Source: an uncultured Lysobacteraceae bacterium
Lineage (GTDB): Bacteria; Pseudomonadota; Gammaproteobacteria; Xanthomonadales; Xanthomonadaceae
DNA: 25,073 bases
Assembly (NCBI GenBank): GCA_937897645.1
Contig: CALCNV010000084.1
Span: forward strand, 1-25,073
Reading direction: 5' to 3'
Shown: piece after piece, positions 8,183 to 14,385 of the stretch
How the letters are laid out: every line of letters begins with the position of its first letter
Position numbering within the stretch: position 1 is the first letter of the stretch
Position numbers and translations under genes: made by a program
Notes under the pieces: generated by a model
Told to the model about the DNA's origin: nothing
The model's database searches: none
What the model saw: only the letters and a program-made list of their open reading frames with translations

Positions 8183-10212
8183 CGTTCGCCGGGTTTCATC
8201 GCATCGGTGCGGATACGCAACACAGGCAGCTCGGAGCCCGGATGCGCTGCGACGCGGTGCGGCAGCGAGCCGGCGTCCGCAATCAACGCATCCAGCGACG
8301 AATCCGCTTCGGCCAGCGGCCGCCACATGCCGATGTAATCGAACGCGCGCTTGTGTTGCAGGGTCTGCGCGCTTCCCAGCCACAGCGGTAGCGCCTGCCC
8401 TGAGCCTGTCGAAGGGTCGCCCGGCTGCAGTTGCACGGGTGCCGCCCACAGGCGCAGGGCCAGCAGCTCGCCGGGATGTTCGCCATCACGCAGCATCAGC
8501 AGGCTTTCCGCATGCGTGTCCAGGGTCGCAGGCAATACCGGTTGCCGCGCATCCGGCACGTCGCTGTCCAGCAGGTTCAATGCTTCCTGCCAACCGGCCT
8601 GTTCCTGCACGCGCCAGCCCTGGGATTGCAGCTGCAGGCGCAAGGGTTGCAGCGAACCGGCGACTTGCACGTCCAGCGGCCAGCGCTGTTCGTCGTCGAA
8701 TTCATTGCGCCGCGCCGGCAGCTGTTGCCAATCGGTTTCCCACCATGCGTCCAGCGCCATGCTGCGTGTCGCCTGCGGCACTTCGAACTGCGCCAGCATC
8801 GGCGTGATGTTGCGCGGCGCATGCCACAGCGCGGCGATGGCGATCGCGCCGTAGAACAAAATCGCCAACGGTTTCATCCAGAACGAGCGCACGGTGCGGC
8901 GGCGGTAGGCGATGCCCAGCACCAGCAGCCAGAAGATGCCCAGCAACATGCCGCCGATGACGTCGCTCAGCCAGTGCGCGCCCAGGTAGATGCGTGCGAA
9001 CCCGACCAGCGCCACCACGATGCCCGACACCATGTACGGCCAGATGCGCTTGCGTCCCGGCAGCTCGCGCGCGATCAGCACGGCGAAGAAGCCGAAGCAG
9101 ATGGTCGCCATGGTGATGGGGATCGACGGGAAGCTGAAACCAGTCGCCACCGCCGGCGGCCGCGGGAAATCCACCATCGCGCCCAGCCATGCGGTCAATG
9201 CGAGTCCGAACGCCAGCGCCGCCAGCCAATGCGCGGCGGCCATCCAGCGCTTGCGCCAGGTCAGGTACCCCAGCACCAGCAGCGAGGCGGGCGTGAGCAC
9301 TTCGGCATCGCCCAGCGAGGCCAACGCGGCCATCGGGTGGTCGGCCAGCGGATTGCGCAGGGCCAGCATGGATTCGTGGATGGCCAGGTCGACCGCCAGC
9401 GGTTCGCCGTGGCCGATCACCAGTGCAAGGAAGGCGAACGCGATCCAGCCGAAGGCGATCAGCATTACCGCCAGCAAGGCGAGCGATACGGATTCCCGCC
9501 GCTGCGGGTCGAACACCGCCATCGAGTAACGCCCCAGCACCGGGTGCTCGTGCGACCACGCCAGCGCACGCGCCAGCAGGTTGTCGGCATGCGCGGCGAA
9601 CCAGCGGTAGGTGTACAGCACCAGTGCCCAGGCCAGCGCCAGCACCATCAGCAGCAGGCCGATCACCAGGGCGAGGCGGCCGGCGACGGCGGCCACGGCT
9701 TCATAGGCCTGGCCCAGCATCCAGCCCGGCCCCAGGAACAGTACGGCCCAGCTGATGGCGGCGAAGATGCTGACGGGAATATAGCGGCGCACGGGCATGT
9801 TCAACATGCCGGCGATGGCGGGCACGAACGGGCGGATCGGCCCGACGTAGCGCGCAATGACGATGCTCTTGATGGCGTTGCGGCGGAACATGACTTCGCC
9901 ACGGTCCAGCAGTTGCGGGTATTTGCGAAATGGCCAGTGGTTGCGGAGCTGCGGCCCCCAGCGGCGCCCGACCCAGAAGCTGATGGCATCGCCGACGAAG
10001 GCACCCAGCACGGCGCATATCAGTGCGTAGGGGCCGGAGATTTCACCCAGGCCAATCAGCACGCCCACCGCAAACAGCAGGGGCAGGGCAGGCACGATGG
10101 CGCCGAGCAGGATCATGGCGTCGCAGAACGCGATGCCGAAGATCACCAGGCCCGCGCCCACTGGATGTGCGGCGATCCAGGCGAGCAGGCTGTCTATCCA
10201 GGGGGAATTCAT
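8179..10212 (-). CDS. DedA - PAP2 - LssY C-terminal fusion membrane protein
   Basis: A 677-aa inner-membrane protein of three parts. Residues 1-210 are a DedA/VTT domain with GAFVGDAISFWVGRRWG (70-86) and VIARYVGPIRPFVPAIAG (118-135); DedA proteins are linked to lipid-carrier recycling and envelope integrity. Residues about 240-440 are a PAP2 phosphatase-like domain with DFPRP (348-352) and ARIYLGAHWLSD (406-417). The central PSGH motif reads FPSIP (361-365), so its histidine is absent and catalysis is in doubt. Residues about 475-677 resemble the soluble LssY C-terminal domain. Residues 599-607 (DPSTGSGQA) are encoded by a dispersed repeat. The stop codon comes from a REP element. It is monocistronic and faces the LON-domain gene. 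Role: probable lipid or undecaprenyl-phosphate handling (inference). Confidence 0.88.
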   Translation of the reverse strand: MNSPWIDSLLAWIAAHPVGAGLVIFGIAFCDAMILLGAIVPALPLLFAVGVLIGLGEISGPYALICAVLGAFVGDAISFWVGRRWGPQLRNHWPFRKYPQLLDRGEVMFRRNAIKSIVIARYVGPIRPFVPAIAGMLNMPVRRYIPVSIFAAISWAVLFLGPGWMLGQAYEAVAAVAGRLALVIGLLLMVLALAWALVLYTYRWFAAHADNLLARALAWSHEHPVLGRYSMAVFDPQRRESVSLALLAVMLIAFGWIAFAFLALVIGHGEPLAVDLAIHESMLALRNPLADHPMAALASLGDAEVLTPASLLVLGYLTWRKRWMAAAHWLAALAFGLALTAWLGAMVDFPRPPAVATGFSFPSIPITMATICFGFFAVLIARELPGRKRIWPYMVSGIVVALVGFARIYLGAHWLSDVIGGMLLGIFWLLVLGIAYRRRTVRSFWMKPLAILFYGAIAIAALWHAPRNITPMLAQFEVPQATRSMALDAWWETDWQQLPARRNEFDDEQRWPLDVQVAGSLQPLRLQLQSQGWRVQEQAGWQEALNLLDSDVPDARQPVLPATLDTHAESLLMLRDGEHPGELLALRLWAAPVQLQPGDPSTGSGQALPLWLGSAQTLQHKRAFDYIGMWRPLAEADSSLDALIADAGSLPHRVAAHPGSELPVLRIRTDAMKPGER
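8396..8417. repeat. Dispersed CCCTGAGCCTGTCGAAGGG repeat inside a coding sequence
   Basis: This short word lies inside the DedA-PAP2-LssY gene and is read in frame as DPSTGSGQA (residues 599-607). I recall the same word, and its peptides such as FDRLRA and RQAQG in other frames, as a common interspersed repeat of proteobacterial genomes. Only one copy is in this window. Confidence 0.6.
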
Positions 10213-10331
10213 TGCGGCGGATTATAGGCCGCTGGGTGTAACAATTTCGCGTGGGCGGATTCTGGCCGGGCTCGTGACTGGCGACATAAAATCTGGTCGA
10301 TTCATGTGGCGCATTCGAATTGGACGAATCG

Positions 10332-10652
10332 TCAGGCCTTTGATTGTTTTGCGCGAGCCGCAAGTTGCCCTTTGCGCAGGAGGCGTTCCGCACGCATGAC
10401 ATGCAGGATGAATACCTTATGTCCGTCGTATCGATACAAGACACGGCAGGGCGGCTCCACTATCTGGCGATAGCGGGAGCGTCGGAGTTCTTGCGGACGA
10501 CTACCGCTGTCAGGATGGTCAGCGAGCTGGTCGATATGGTCAAAGACACGCTTGACAAGCTCCGAGGCGGCTGTCGGATTCTCAAGTGCGATGTAGTCGG
10601 CAATTGCATCCAGATCAGCCAGTGCTGGCTCCGACCAGACTATTTCAACCAT
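10332..10652 (-). CDS. RelE/ParE family toxin
   Basis: A 106-aa toxin of a type II toxin-antitoxin module. The sequence follows the ParE pattern: WSEPALADLDAIADYIA at 6-22, a helical middle, then PDSGSRPQEL, YRQIVEPPCRVLYRYDGHKVFILHVMRAER at about 60-90. ParE members poison DNA gyrase, whereas RelE members cleave mRNA on the ribosome. The pattern is nearer ParE, but the target cannot be settled from sequence. The ATG at 10652 lies 13 bp inside the antitoxin gene, as expected for translational coupling. GC content is lower than in neighbouring housekeeping genes. It is part of the accessory stretch 10.3-13.8 kb. Confidence 0.9.
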   Translation of the reverse strand: MVEIVWSEPALADLDAIADYIALENPTAASELVKRVFDHIDQLADHPDSGSRPQELRRSRYRQIVEPPCRVLYRYDGHKVFILHVMRAERLLRKGQLAARAKQSKA

Positions 10653-10897
10653 CTGGCCAGGCGCTTCCGGGCCTGTGCCTGGGTGGCCACGCGGCCTTCG
10701 GCAATGGCCTGCTCACCACGCGCGATCCCCTCAAGGATGGCCATGCGTTGTTGCATCAGTTGATAGGTTTCAACGTCCAGCAGGTATGCGCTAGGCAGGC
10801 CGTGCTGGGTAATGAGGATCGGTTGCTTGTCCCGTTCCACATCCGCAAGGAGTTCGGTGGCTTGACGCTTGAGCGTGGTGACGAGTTCGGTGCGCAT
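10640..10897 (-). CDS. Phd/YefM family antitoxin
   Basis: An 85-aa antitoxin placed first in the operon, as usual. The N-terminal part (RTELVTTLKRQATELLADVERDKQPILITQHGLPSAYLLDVETYQ, about 2-46) is the Phd/YefM DNA-binding fold with its typical 'PILITQHGLPSAYL' strand. The C-terminal part, about 47-85, is charged and helical and would wrap the toxin. Its last 13 bp overlap the toxin start. An imperfect palindrome directly before the ATG (10900-10919) is the likely site of autorepression. No Shine-Dalgarno is evident. Confidence 0.92.
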   Translation of the reverse strand: MRTELVTTLKRQATELLADVERDKQPILITQHGLPSAYLLDVETYQLMQQRMAILEGIARGEQAIAEGRVATQAQARKRLARWLK

Positions 10898-10899
10898 GG

Positions 10900-10919
10900 A
10901 GTGACACTACAGTATCACT
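10900..10919. promoter_or_regulatory. Putative operator of the toxin-antitoxin operon
   Basis: A 20-nt imperfect palindrome (AGTGACACTACAGTATCACT, 16 of 20 positions symmetric) starts 3 bp upstream of the antitoxin ATG. Phd/YefM antitoxins bind such palindromes to repress their own promoters. A TACTGT on the minus strand inside it could be the -10. Confidence 0.6.
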
Positions 10920-11049
10920 CCGGCTCGGGCAAGTTGCCGCCGACAGTGCATGCGCGGGTGGAATCTGTGCCGGTGATGACCTGCCTCGCCTTTGAAATTC
11001 CGCCGTGATGTCGAGTGGTCAGCGCATCGCTGGCCAAGCCACTGCAACG

Positions 11050-11451
11050 TCAAGATGGATAGCTGTCGAAGCTTGGCAGGTTGGCAGAGTCCTGATTCCA
11101 TGCTGCCTTGCTTGCGAAAAAAATGCGTGCGTCGGGCGTGATGGACAATGGGCTATCCAGGCTGCCTGCCGGTACGACCAGCAGGGTTCCCATCGAATAG
11201 GGCAGGGCGGAGCCGCAGGTGGCGCAGAACGACTTCGTGTGCCGTGTCTGCGGCAAGTTGTAGGTCGTGACGTTGTCTTTCCCGGACAGCCACGACAGTC
11301 GGGCCGTGTTTGAAAACAGGTTGGCGCTGTGGGCGGAGCCGGAGCCCTTGCGGCAGTGTTCGCATTAGCAAAGATAGAAGCGTTCGAACGCGCCGTCGAT
11401 GCGGAAGCGCACCGTTCCGCACAAGCAGGACCCGAGATATTCATTGTCCAT
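11050..11451 (-). pseudogene. GFA (glutathione-dependent formaldehyde-activating-like, CENP-V/GFA) protein broken by in-frame TAA
   Basis: From ATG 11451 (GGAAG upstream) the frame reads MDNEYLGSCLCGTVRFRIDG, then FYLC, then TAA at 11367-11365, then CEHCRKGSGSAHSANLF, and continues open to the natural stop at 11050. Both halves belong to one 133-codon GFA-family protein: Cys9 and Cys11, the C28-x-C30-x2-C33 cluster, and FCATCGSALP further on are the zinc-binding cysteines. The TAA sits at codon 29, where an intact protein needs one residue between Cys28 and Cys30. There is no frameshift. It is either a young nonsense pseudogene or a base error. A TAC-to-TAA change would be a single step. A 68-aa fragment could still start at an internal ATG (11256) but lacks half the metal site. 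Confidence 0.85.
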
Positions 11452-11486
11452 GGAGGCTTCCGGTGCAGTGGTTTATGCGGGACGTG

Positions 11487-11966
11487 TCACTTGCCGGGTG
11501 TGCGCGTGAACTGGGCGGTGCGCATGACGGGGGTGCCGTCTTCCTTGAAATAGGCTTCGGTCTCGGTCAGCACGTTACCGTCGGCGCTCACGGTGTAGAT
11601 GCGCGTGGAGCGTGGGATGCCTTCGTAGACGAACTGCATGACCAGTACGTCGGGGGACGGCATCTTTGCGGCCAGCACGTCCACCCAGTAGGTGCCGGTG
11701 GCGCGGCCTGGGGTGCCGTCGAGTGCCAAGGTGGTGTCCGAATGCATCCGGTTGTCGTTCTGGTCGATGATCTCGACGTGGGTGGACCATTTGCCGTCGG
11801 GGACTTCGTGGAACTCCAGGGTGACCTGCTTCGGGCGCATTTCCGGTGGCATGGGCAGCGTGCCCACGTCCAGGTTCCAATGGCCTGCCAACGGCGACGG
11901 TTCTGCGTGCGCCGCGAAGGCGGGCATGGCGTGGAGCATGAGCAAGGCGAGGAAGAGTGCTTTCAT
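11487..11966 (-). CDS. Exported hypothetical protein, beta-rich, lipocalin-like
   Basis: A 159-aa secreted or periplasmic protein. ATG 11966 is preceded by GGAG at good spacing and opens a signal peptide (MKALFLALLMLHAMPAFA, cleaved around AFA or AHA); the longer frame from 12062 would add unlikely sequence. The mature part starts SPLAGHWNLDVGTLPMPPE and then alternates short polar/hydrophobic strands (VTLEFHEV, WSTHVEII, RIYTVSADGNVLTETEAYF), suggesting a small beta-barrel such as lipocalin-like proteins. No catalytic motif and no cysteine pair are seen. I do not recognise the family with certainty. It is 15 bp downstream of another small exported-protein gene on the same strand, so cotranscription is likely. 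Confidence 0.75.
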   Translation of the reverse strand: MKALFLALLMLHAMPAFAAHAEPSPLAGHWNLDVGTLPMPPEMRPKQVTLEFHEVPDGKWSTHVEIIDQNDNRMHSDTTLALDGTPGRATGTYWVDVLAAKMPSPDVLVMQFVYEGIPRSTRIYTVSADGNVLTETEAYFKEDGTPVMRTAQFTRTPGK

Positions 11967-11980
11967 GCGGGCTCCGCTAT

Positions 11981-12349
11981 TCAGTGCATTACCAGTCTGT
12001 GCCAGTAGGGTGCGAATGGGGGCTTTGGAAATACCACGCCGAGGTAGGTGTTGCGCCAGCACTGGGACCTGCCGTTGTCTTTGTCTGCGAAGTAGCCAAT
12101 CACCTTTCCTGAAGCGTCAATCTCCAGGATCTGGGTCAGCTCTCCGTCTGCCTTGAAGTAGCAGCCATCGCGCTCGTCAAGGTGGTTCTGGTTGTTGAAA
12201 GCTGCCCAAGCATCGGCGTATGCGGCGGTGGCATCGCTCTTGTCCTGTGCGTCTGCTTTGGCATTGGCCGCGTCAAAGGTGATCGCCGATTGTGCAAAAG
12301 CCGGTGACGTCATTGCGAGACAAACTGCAACAAGGATTGGTCGGATCAT
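11981..12349 (-). CDS. Small exported hypothetical protein (a)
   Basis: A 122-aa protein with signal peptide MIRPILVAVCLAMTSPAFA (cleavage after AFA). The start ATG 12349 has GGAG nine nucleotides upstream. The mature part has an Ala/Asp-rich helix (21-55), then CYFKADGELTQILEIDASGKVIGYF, a cysteine (QCW) and a hydrophobic C-terminus PPFAPYWHRLVMH. The 'strand-DxxGxV-strand-Cys-helix-P-x-P-F-strand' order resembles the next gene, at 12416-12778, and loosely the TonB C-terminal fold. No function can be assigned. It lies in a run of minus-strand small exported proteins. Confidence 0.75.
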   Translation of the reverse strand: MIRPILVAVCLAMTSPAFAQSAITFDAANAKADAQDKSDATAAYADAWAAFNNQNHLDERDGCYFKADGELTQILEIDASGKVIGYFADKDNGRSQCWRNTYLGVVFPKPPFAPYWHRLVMH

Positions 12350-12415
12350 GAGGGAACACTCCGGTGGCCAAGCACGTGGACCAGATCGAACTGCCTGTGC
12401 TGCCTGGGTGGATGG

Positions 12416-12778
12416 TCAGGGCTCACGTAACGTGAGGACAATTGAAGTGTAAAACGGCTCCGGCCATTCTCCCGCAAGCCCTGACGCATCTAGCGCCGCG
12501 TGCATGCATTTGGCAAGGTAGGTGTCACCCTTGCGCCAGCTGCGCTTAACCGAACCGTCGGCGTTGAGGGACAGGACGACTGTGAATACCGCCAGGTCCA
12601 TGTGTGGCCGACCGCAAGCCGCCAAGGCGGTACCTAGCGCTTGGCCTTGGGATTCAAGAAGCTGTTCCGTCAGGTCCCTGGAGAGGCTGGCTTCGTTTGC
12701 ATCGGCCATGGCTTTTGCTTCATCTACGCTTTCGGGGGCAACTGCCAACTGCGCTGCAAGAAAGATAGCTTTGAACAC
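12416..12778 (-). CDS. Small exported hypothetical protein (b)
   Basis: A 120-aa protein starting with GTG 12778, which is preceded by a strong AGGAGG at 8 nt. The N-terminus MFKAIFLAAQLAVA is a short hydrophobic segment that may serve as a signal peptide. A polar helix follows (16-55, ending LAACGRP), then LAVFTVVLSLNADGSVKRSW, then YLAKCMHAAL and a C-terminal strand after PEPFYTSIVLTL. The order of elements (strand-ADGxV-strand, Cys-helix, P-x-P-F, last strand) parallels the gene at 11981-12349, so they may be divergent paralogues. The pattern is TonB C-terminal-like but unproven. Function unknown. Confidence 0.7.
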   Translation of the reverse strand: MFKAIFLAAQLAVAPESVDEAKAMADANEASLSRDLTEQLLESQGQALGTALAACGRPHMDLAVFTVVLSLNADGSVKRSWRKGDTYLAKCMHAALDASGLAGEWPEPFYTSIVLTLREP

Positions 12779-12834
12779 CAGTAAGTCCTCCTAAGGAATC
12801 TCCGGTCGTCGACTTCATCGCCTTGTGCTCCACA

Positions 12835-12883
12835 TGCGGCGGAATCGCCTGCGGCGGTTCCGCCTGCGGCGGTTCCGCCCTAC
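12835..12883 (-). repeat. REP-like GTAGGGCGGAACCGCC element with tandem 15-bp units
   Basis: On the minus strand it begins GTAGGGCGGAACCGCCGCAG. On the plus strand it shows three 15-bp units in tandem, TGCGGCGGAATCGCC then two of TGCGGCGGTTCCGCC (12835-12849, 12850-12864, 12865-12879), ending CCTAC. Each unit is a GGCGG..CCGCC hairpin. Head and architecture match the other GTAG palindromes of the window. It lies between the lipoprotein gene and the next small gene. Confidence 0.7.
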
Positions 12884-12889
12884 GCGTGC

Positions 12890-13201
12890 TTACGTAGCCG
12901 GAACGGTAAAGCTAATAACAATTTGCTTGGGCGACTGCTTAAAGCGGGTAGCAATGGACTGCCTGCTAAGTTGAGCGATTTGGTCAGTGGATATCTCAGG
13001 CGGGATGCCCTCGAAAGTGACGCTCACATTGGTCAGTGATCCATTTGACCAGTTAAAACCGACAAATGGCTTGGAGCCGACGGACTTTTCGAGGTCGGCA
13101 GCGACTTCTTGGGAGTGTTTGAAGCCCTCGGTGATCGTTTCGACCGCAGTGCAACCGACAAGACACGCTGATAAGGCCAAAGAAAGAAGAATCGAACGCA
13201 T
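12890..13201 (-). CDS. Small putative lipoprotein
   Basis: A 103-aa protein with a lipoprotein signal peptide: MRSILLSLALSACLVGC, lipobox LVGC with acylated Cys17. ATG 13201 has GGGGAG close upstream; a TTG at 13213 is a weaker choice. The mature protein has a helical stretch (TAVETITEGFKHSQEVAADLEKSVG) followed by strands (FVGFNWSNGSLTNVSVTFEGIP, then PKQIVISFTV). No known domain is recognised. Base composition is clearly less GC-rich than the flanking core genes. Its start lies 17 nt from the recombination end of the adjacent integron cassette, so it is either another cassette gene that lost its attC or a resident gene beside the insertion. Confidence 0.75.
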   Translation of the reverse strand: MRSILLSLALSACLVGCTAVETITEGFKHSQEVAADLEKSVGSKPFVGFNWSNGSLTNVSVTFEGIPPEISTDQIAQLSRQSIATRFKQSPKQIVISFTVPAT

Positions 13202-13217
13202 GCTGCTCCCCAAAGCA

Positions 13218-13334
13218 ATCTAACGCCTGAATTAAGCCGGCCCGCAGCGGGGCGGCGACTGAGTGCGAATATAGCCGAAGGCGTGCACTTAGGCGCCGCC
13301 CTGATGTGGGCTCGGCTTGAATGAATTGTTAGCG
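13218..13334 (-). mobile_element. attC recombination site of an integron gene cassette
   Basis: Read on the minus strand: R'' box CGCTAAC (13334-13328), L'' with AATTCATTCAAGCCG, a 60-odd nt centre with nested inverted segments (GGGCGGCG/CGCCGCCC, GTGC/GCAC), L' with CGGCTTAATTCAGGC, and R' box GTTAGAT (13224-13218), which fits GTTRRRY. The whole is 117 bp. The L''/L' arms are inverted copies with unpaired bases, as in attC sites, and the words closely resemble known ones such as that of aadA cassettes. Cleavage is expected in the R' box after its G at 13224. Confidence 0.9.
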
Positions 13335-13742
13335 GCCAAATCGCAGAGCAATGGGAGAGAAATAGGAAATGGCCAAGATTGCACCCCATAAAATCGTATG
13401 TGCTTCATAAAGAAGGTTCTCGAGACCCGATGATAGTGATGGGCCGACAAATGGGTACGCCAATAGAGATACCGCCGTGGAAAAAACAGCGAGAACGCGA
13501 CCCCATGGCTTAAAGAAATACAGACCAATAAGGCTGATTAGCCATGGGACCAAAAAAACAACCACAAGGATAAGAGACCTCCACAATCCCTGTATTAGCC
13601 ATGTCTCGGGCTCCTTGGCATAGGCCTCGGCCAGCTCTGAAGAGTAGCCAACGGAAATAAACTGTGCCGAAGTCGAAAGAACAAAAAGCGCGAAGTAAAC
13701 AACAAGAAGTATCCGATATCGAGAAATTGACATGGCCGCTAA
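13224..13742 (-). mobile_element. Complete integron gene cassette (519 bp), minus orientation
   Basis: The cassette begins on the minus strand at TTAGCGG (13742), after a G at 13743, carries one gene (13329-13733), and ends at the G of its attC R' box (13224). Its first seven bases with the preceding G (GTTAGCG) are the exact complement of the R'' box CGCTAAC of its own attC, as expected for the circular form; the neighbouring R' (GTTAGAT) differs. Base composition is far more AT-rich than flanking core genes. No integrase gene, attI or second attC is visible in the window, so this is a solitary cassette. Confidence 0.85.
13329..13733 (-). CDS. Integron cassette-encoded small membrane protein
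   Basis: A 134-aa protein with four predicted membrane segments (about 8-28, 51-74, 78-97, 111-130), positive residues at the ends and short loops. It belongs to no family I recognise. The ATG is only 9 nt inside the cassette (TTAGCGGCC then ATG) with no Shine-Dalgarno, and its TAA stop (13331-13329) is formed by the R'' box of the attC, so gene and cassette limits coincide. Codon use is AT-richer than neighbours (ATA, AGA, TTA are present), which points to horizontal origin. Expression would depend on an external promoter on the minus strand. Confidence 0.85.
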   Translation of the reverse strand: MSISRYRILLVVYFALFVLSTSAQFISVGYSSELAEAYAKEPETWLIQGLWRSLILVVVFLVPWLISLIGLYFFKPWGRVLAVFSTAVSLLAYPFVGPSLSSGLENLLYEAHTILWGAILAISYFSPIALRFGR

Positions 13743-13826
13743 CTATAGATAGCCCCCTTGTTCGGGGTGATAGCTGATAGTCACCGCAACCCTCTCAGCG
13801 GTCAATCACACCCATCTTCCGCCGCT

Positions 13827-13856
13827 CACAAAGAAAGACCCCGCATCGCGGGGTCT
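13827..13856 (-). terminator. Rho-independent terminator of the gene at 13886-14365
   Basis: A perfect 9-bp stem AGACCCCGC (13836-13844) / GCGGGGTCT (13848-13856) with a 3-nt loop is followed on the minus strand by TTTCTTTG. It lies 30 bp after the stop of the upstream gene and just before the cassette. Confidence 0.8.
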
Positions 13857-13885
13857 CTTGTGAACTACTTCACTACATGATGTGT

Positions 13886-14365
13886 TTACTTCACCGCAAC
13901 CTCCGGCGCATCACTCGCCTTGCCGGGGCTGCGGTTGAAACGTGCCGAGAGCATCTTGCGCAGGGCATCCAGGCCTTCGCCCTTGCCGGCGATTTTCAGG
14001 AACGCGTACGCCTCCAGCGCATTGGTCATCAGGTCGCTGCCCAGCGCCATTTCCGTGTCGTTGGCCCGTTCGTACAAACGCGCCAAGCGGATCAGGCGCG
14101 GGCGCAACGCATCCAGCATGGCGAGGTCGCGGCGCATGCCCTCATCATTGAAATTGCGCGACAGCACGCCCGGGTTTTCGCCGATCACGTCGACCGTTTG
14201 CCGGCAGAACGCCTCCGACTTGTCGCCCATCTTGGTCAATTGCCGGCGCTGGTCCGGGGTCAGCGCCAACAACCCCGAGAACTGCGACTCCAACGTCAGC
14301 AGCGCGTCGTCGATGACCGCCAGGCTGTCGCTCTCCATTTTCATGTCAATCAAGTTCTGACTCAT
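13886..14365 (-). CDS. Conserved-looking helical hypothetical protein
   Basis: A 159-aa soluble, mostly alpha-helical protein with no signal peptide or membrane segment. ATG 14365 is preceded by CGGAG at good spacing. Helical stretches are at about 14-45 (AVIDDALLTLESQFSGLLALTPDQRRQL), 48-62, 76-104 (EGMRRDLAMLDALRPRLIRLARLYERAND) and 110-142 (DLMTNALEAYAFLKIAGKGEGLDALRKML). The C-terminal about 20 residues are basic/Pro-Ala-rich and probably disordered. Core-like GC and a dedicated terminator argue for a genuine, stable gene. I do not recognise the family; a helical-bundle adaptor or regulator is possible. Confidence 0.8.
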   Translation of the reverse strand: MSQNLIDMKMESDSLAVIDDALLTLESQFSGLLALTPDQRRQLTKMGDKSEAFCRQTVDVIGENPGVLSRNFNDEGMRRDLAMLDALRPRLIRLARLYERANDTEMALGSDLMTNALEAYAFLKIAGKGEGLDALRKMLSARFNRSPGKASDAPEVAVK

Positions 14366-14385
14366 ATTCGCTCCGTGATTCCATG

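Noticed and set aside
8431..10227. A 598-codon plus-strand frame opposite the DedA-PAP2-LssY gene
   Set aside because: Extremely His/Gln/Arg-rich translation with no domain; the minus strand carries clear DedA and PAP2 motifs.
11365..11367. Recoding (selenocysteine or similar) at the stop within the GFA gene
   Set aside because: The codon is TAA, not TGA or TAG, so selenocysteine or pyrrolysine insertion is not supported.
12779..12890. A second attC downstream of the lipoprotein gene
   Set aside because: No RYYYAAC box or L''/L' arms are seen; the inverted structure there is the GTAG REP element.
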